A stretch of DNA of 64,000 nt, taken from G965240365 sp965240365. GTDB lineage: Bacteria > Pseudomonadota > Gammaproteobacteria > Eutrophobiales > Eutrophobiaceae. Within the stretch, counting starts at the first letter, position 1, and each line of letters begins with the position of its first letter. A program made the translations under genes and the position numbers. Below the pieces are notes generated by a model, which was given only the letters and a program-made list of their open reading frames with translations, was not told the DNA's origin and searched no databases. Positions 63,728 through 64,000 of this stretch are shown in pieces. The DNA lies in assembly GCA_965240365.1 (NCBI GenBank), contig OZ251218.1, positions 1,302,001 through 1,366,000 of the forward strand, given 5' to 3'.

Positions 63728-64000
63728 ATAAGACCATCCTGCCTGCCCGTGCGGGCGAGCTTGAATGACGGATTCTTGACTTCATCCTTTGCCGTCATTC
63801 CGGCGAAAGCCGGAATCCAGTGGTTTATGTAATACATTCCCGCTTACGCGGGAATGACAAATCCGTCATCCCTGCAAGAACAAACATTGAAATCTATCCA
63901 ACACCCCGGCGCCGCCTTCCCGGATTCCGGCTTTCCGGTATTCTCACTGTTCCATCATTCCGGCCGGTACCTGTTGCAGACAAGCAGCAGGCAAACTGGC
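63728..64000. repeat. Repeat-rich end of window
   Basis: From 63718 a fragment of the five-stem repeat (GGAAACTCTGAATAAGACC) is followed by REP-like palindromes (CATTCCGGCGAAAGCCGG, 63796 on; GCGGGAATGACAAATCC near 63850). No gene is seen to base 64000. Confidence 0.65.

Overview
The window is a high-GC chromosomal segment from a gammaproteobacterium. It carries the dnaA-dnaN-recF-gyrB block back to back with rpmH-rnpA-yidD-yidC-mnmE, plus rdgC, yciB, folX, dam and a YbtP/Q-like ABC relic, all typical of that class. No rRNA or tRNA gene was seen. Intergenic DNA is full of short palindromic and MITE-like repeats. The seven-gene serine-cycle set, a PPi-dependent phosphofructokinase, a membrane pyrophosphatase and a phasin-like protein point to a C1- or glyoxylate-assimilating, polyphosphate- and perhaps PHA-handling organism. 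No methanol or methane oxidation gene is present here, so methylotrophy is an inference.

Layout. 1-6.6 kb: scpA (partial), trpS, yciB, YciI, BolA, a Dam-type methylase, a repeat cluster, and a two-gene Na+/solute symporter. 6.6-9 kb: two unknown membrane proteins, a repressor-like S24 peptidase without a DNA-binding domain, and comF. 9-20.4 kb: the replication-origin region, with oriC most likely in the dnaN-dnaA gap and two parS-like sites inside recF, then the ribosome/membrane-insertion/tRNA-modification operon and a DUF6165-GT9 pair. 20.4-24.3 kb: a TonB-receptor fragment, a DUF1640-phasin fusion protein, and a TonB-dependent siderophore receptor with a 29-nt poly(C) tract in its coding sequence. 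24.3-30 kb: proA, nadD-rsfS-rlmH, rdgC, and a broken ABC transporter split by a TA-flanked MITE. 30-42.7 kb: hppA, a mismatch glycosylase, higBA, pfp, folX-folE and other housekeeping genes, then ppk2. 42.7-51.3 kb: serine-cycle cluster (sgaA, mcl, mtkA, mtkB, hpr, ppc, all on the minus strand). 51.3-64 kb: a DUF3825 gene, metZ, two tandem SUMF1-domain proteins, and a MoxR-Bat operon.

How the genes connect. SgaA, Hpr, Ppc, MtkAB and Mcl form most of the serine cycle: glyoxylate plus serine to hydroxypyruvate, glycerate, (PEP), oxaloacetate, malate, malyl-CoA, and back to glyoxylate plus acetyl-CoA. Pfp, HppA and Ppk2 form a phosphoanhydride economy in which PPi and polyphosphate replace part of the ATP demand.

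Most unusual observations: (i) a dispersed 149-bp element folding into five consecutive stem-loops whose stems co-vary between four copies and whose edge supplies stop codons to neighbouring genes; (ii) the poly(C)29 tract, a likely phase-variation switch; (iii) a 264-bp MITE whose TA target duplication can be removed on paper to restore the interrupted frame; (iv) a composite repeat made of 99-bp MITEs flanking REP-like palindromes.
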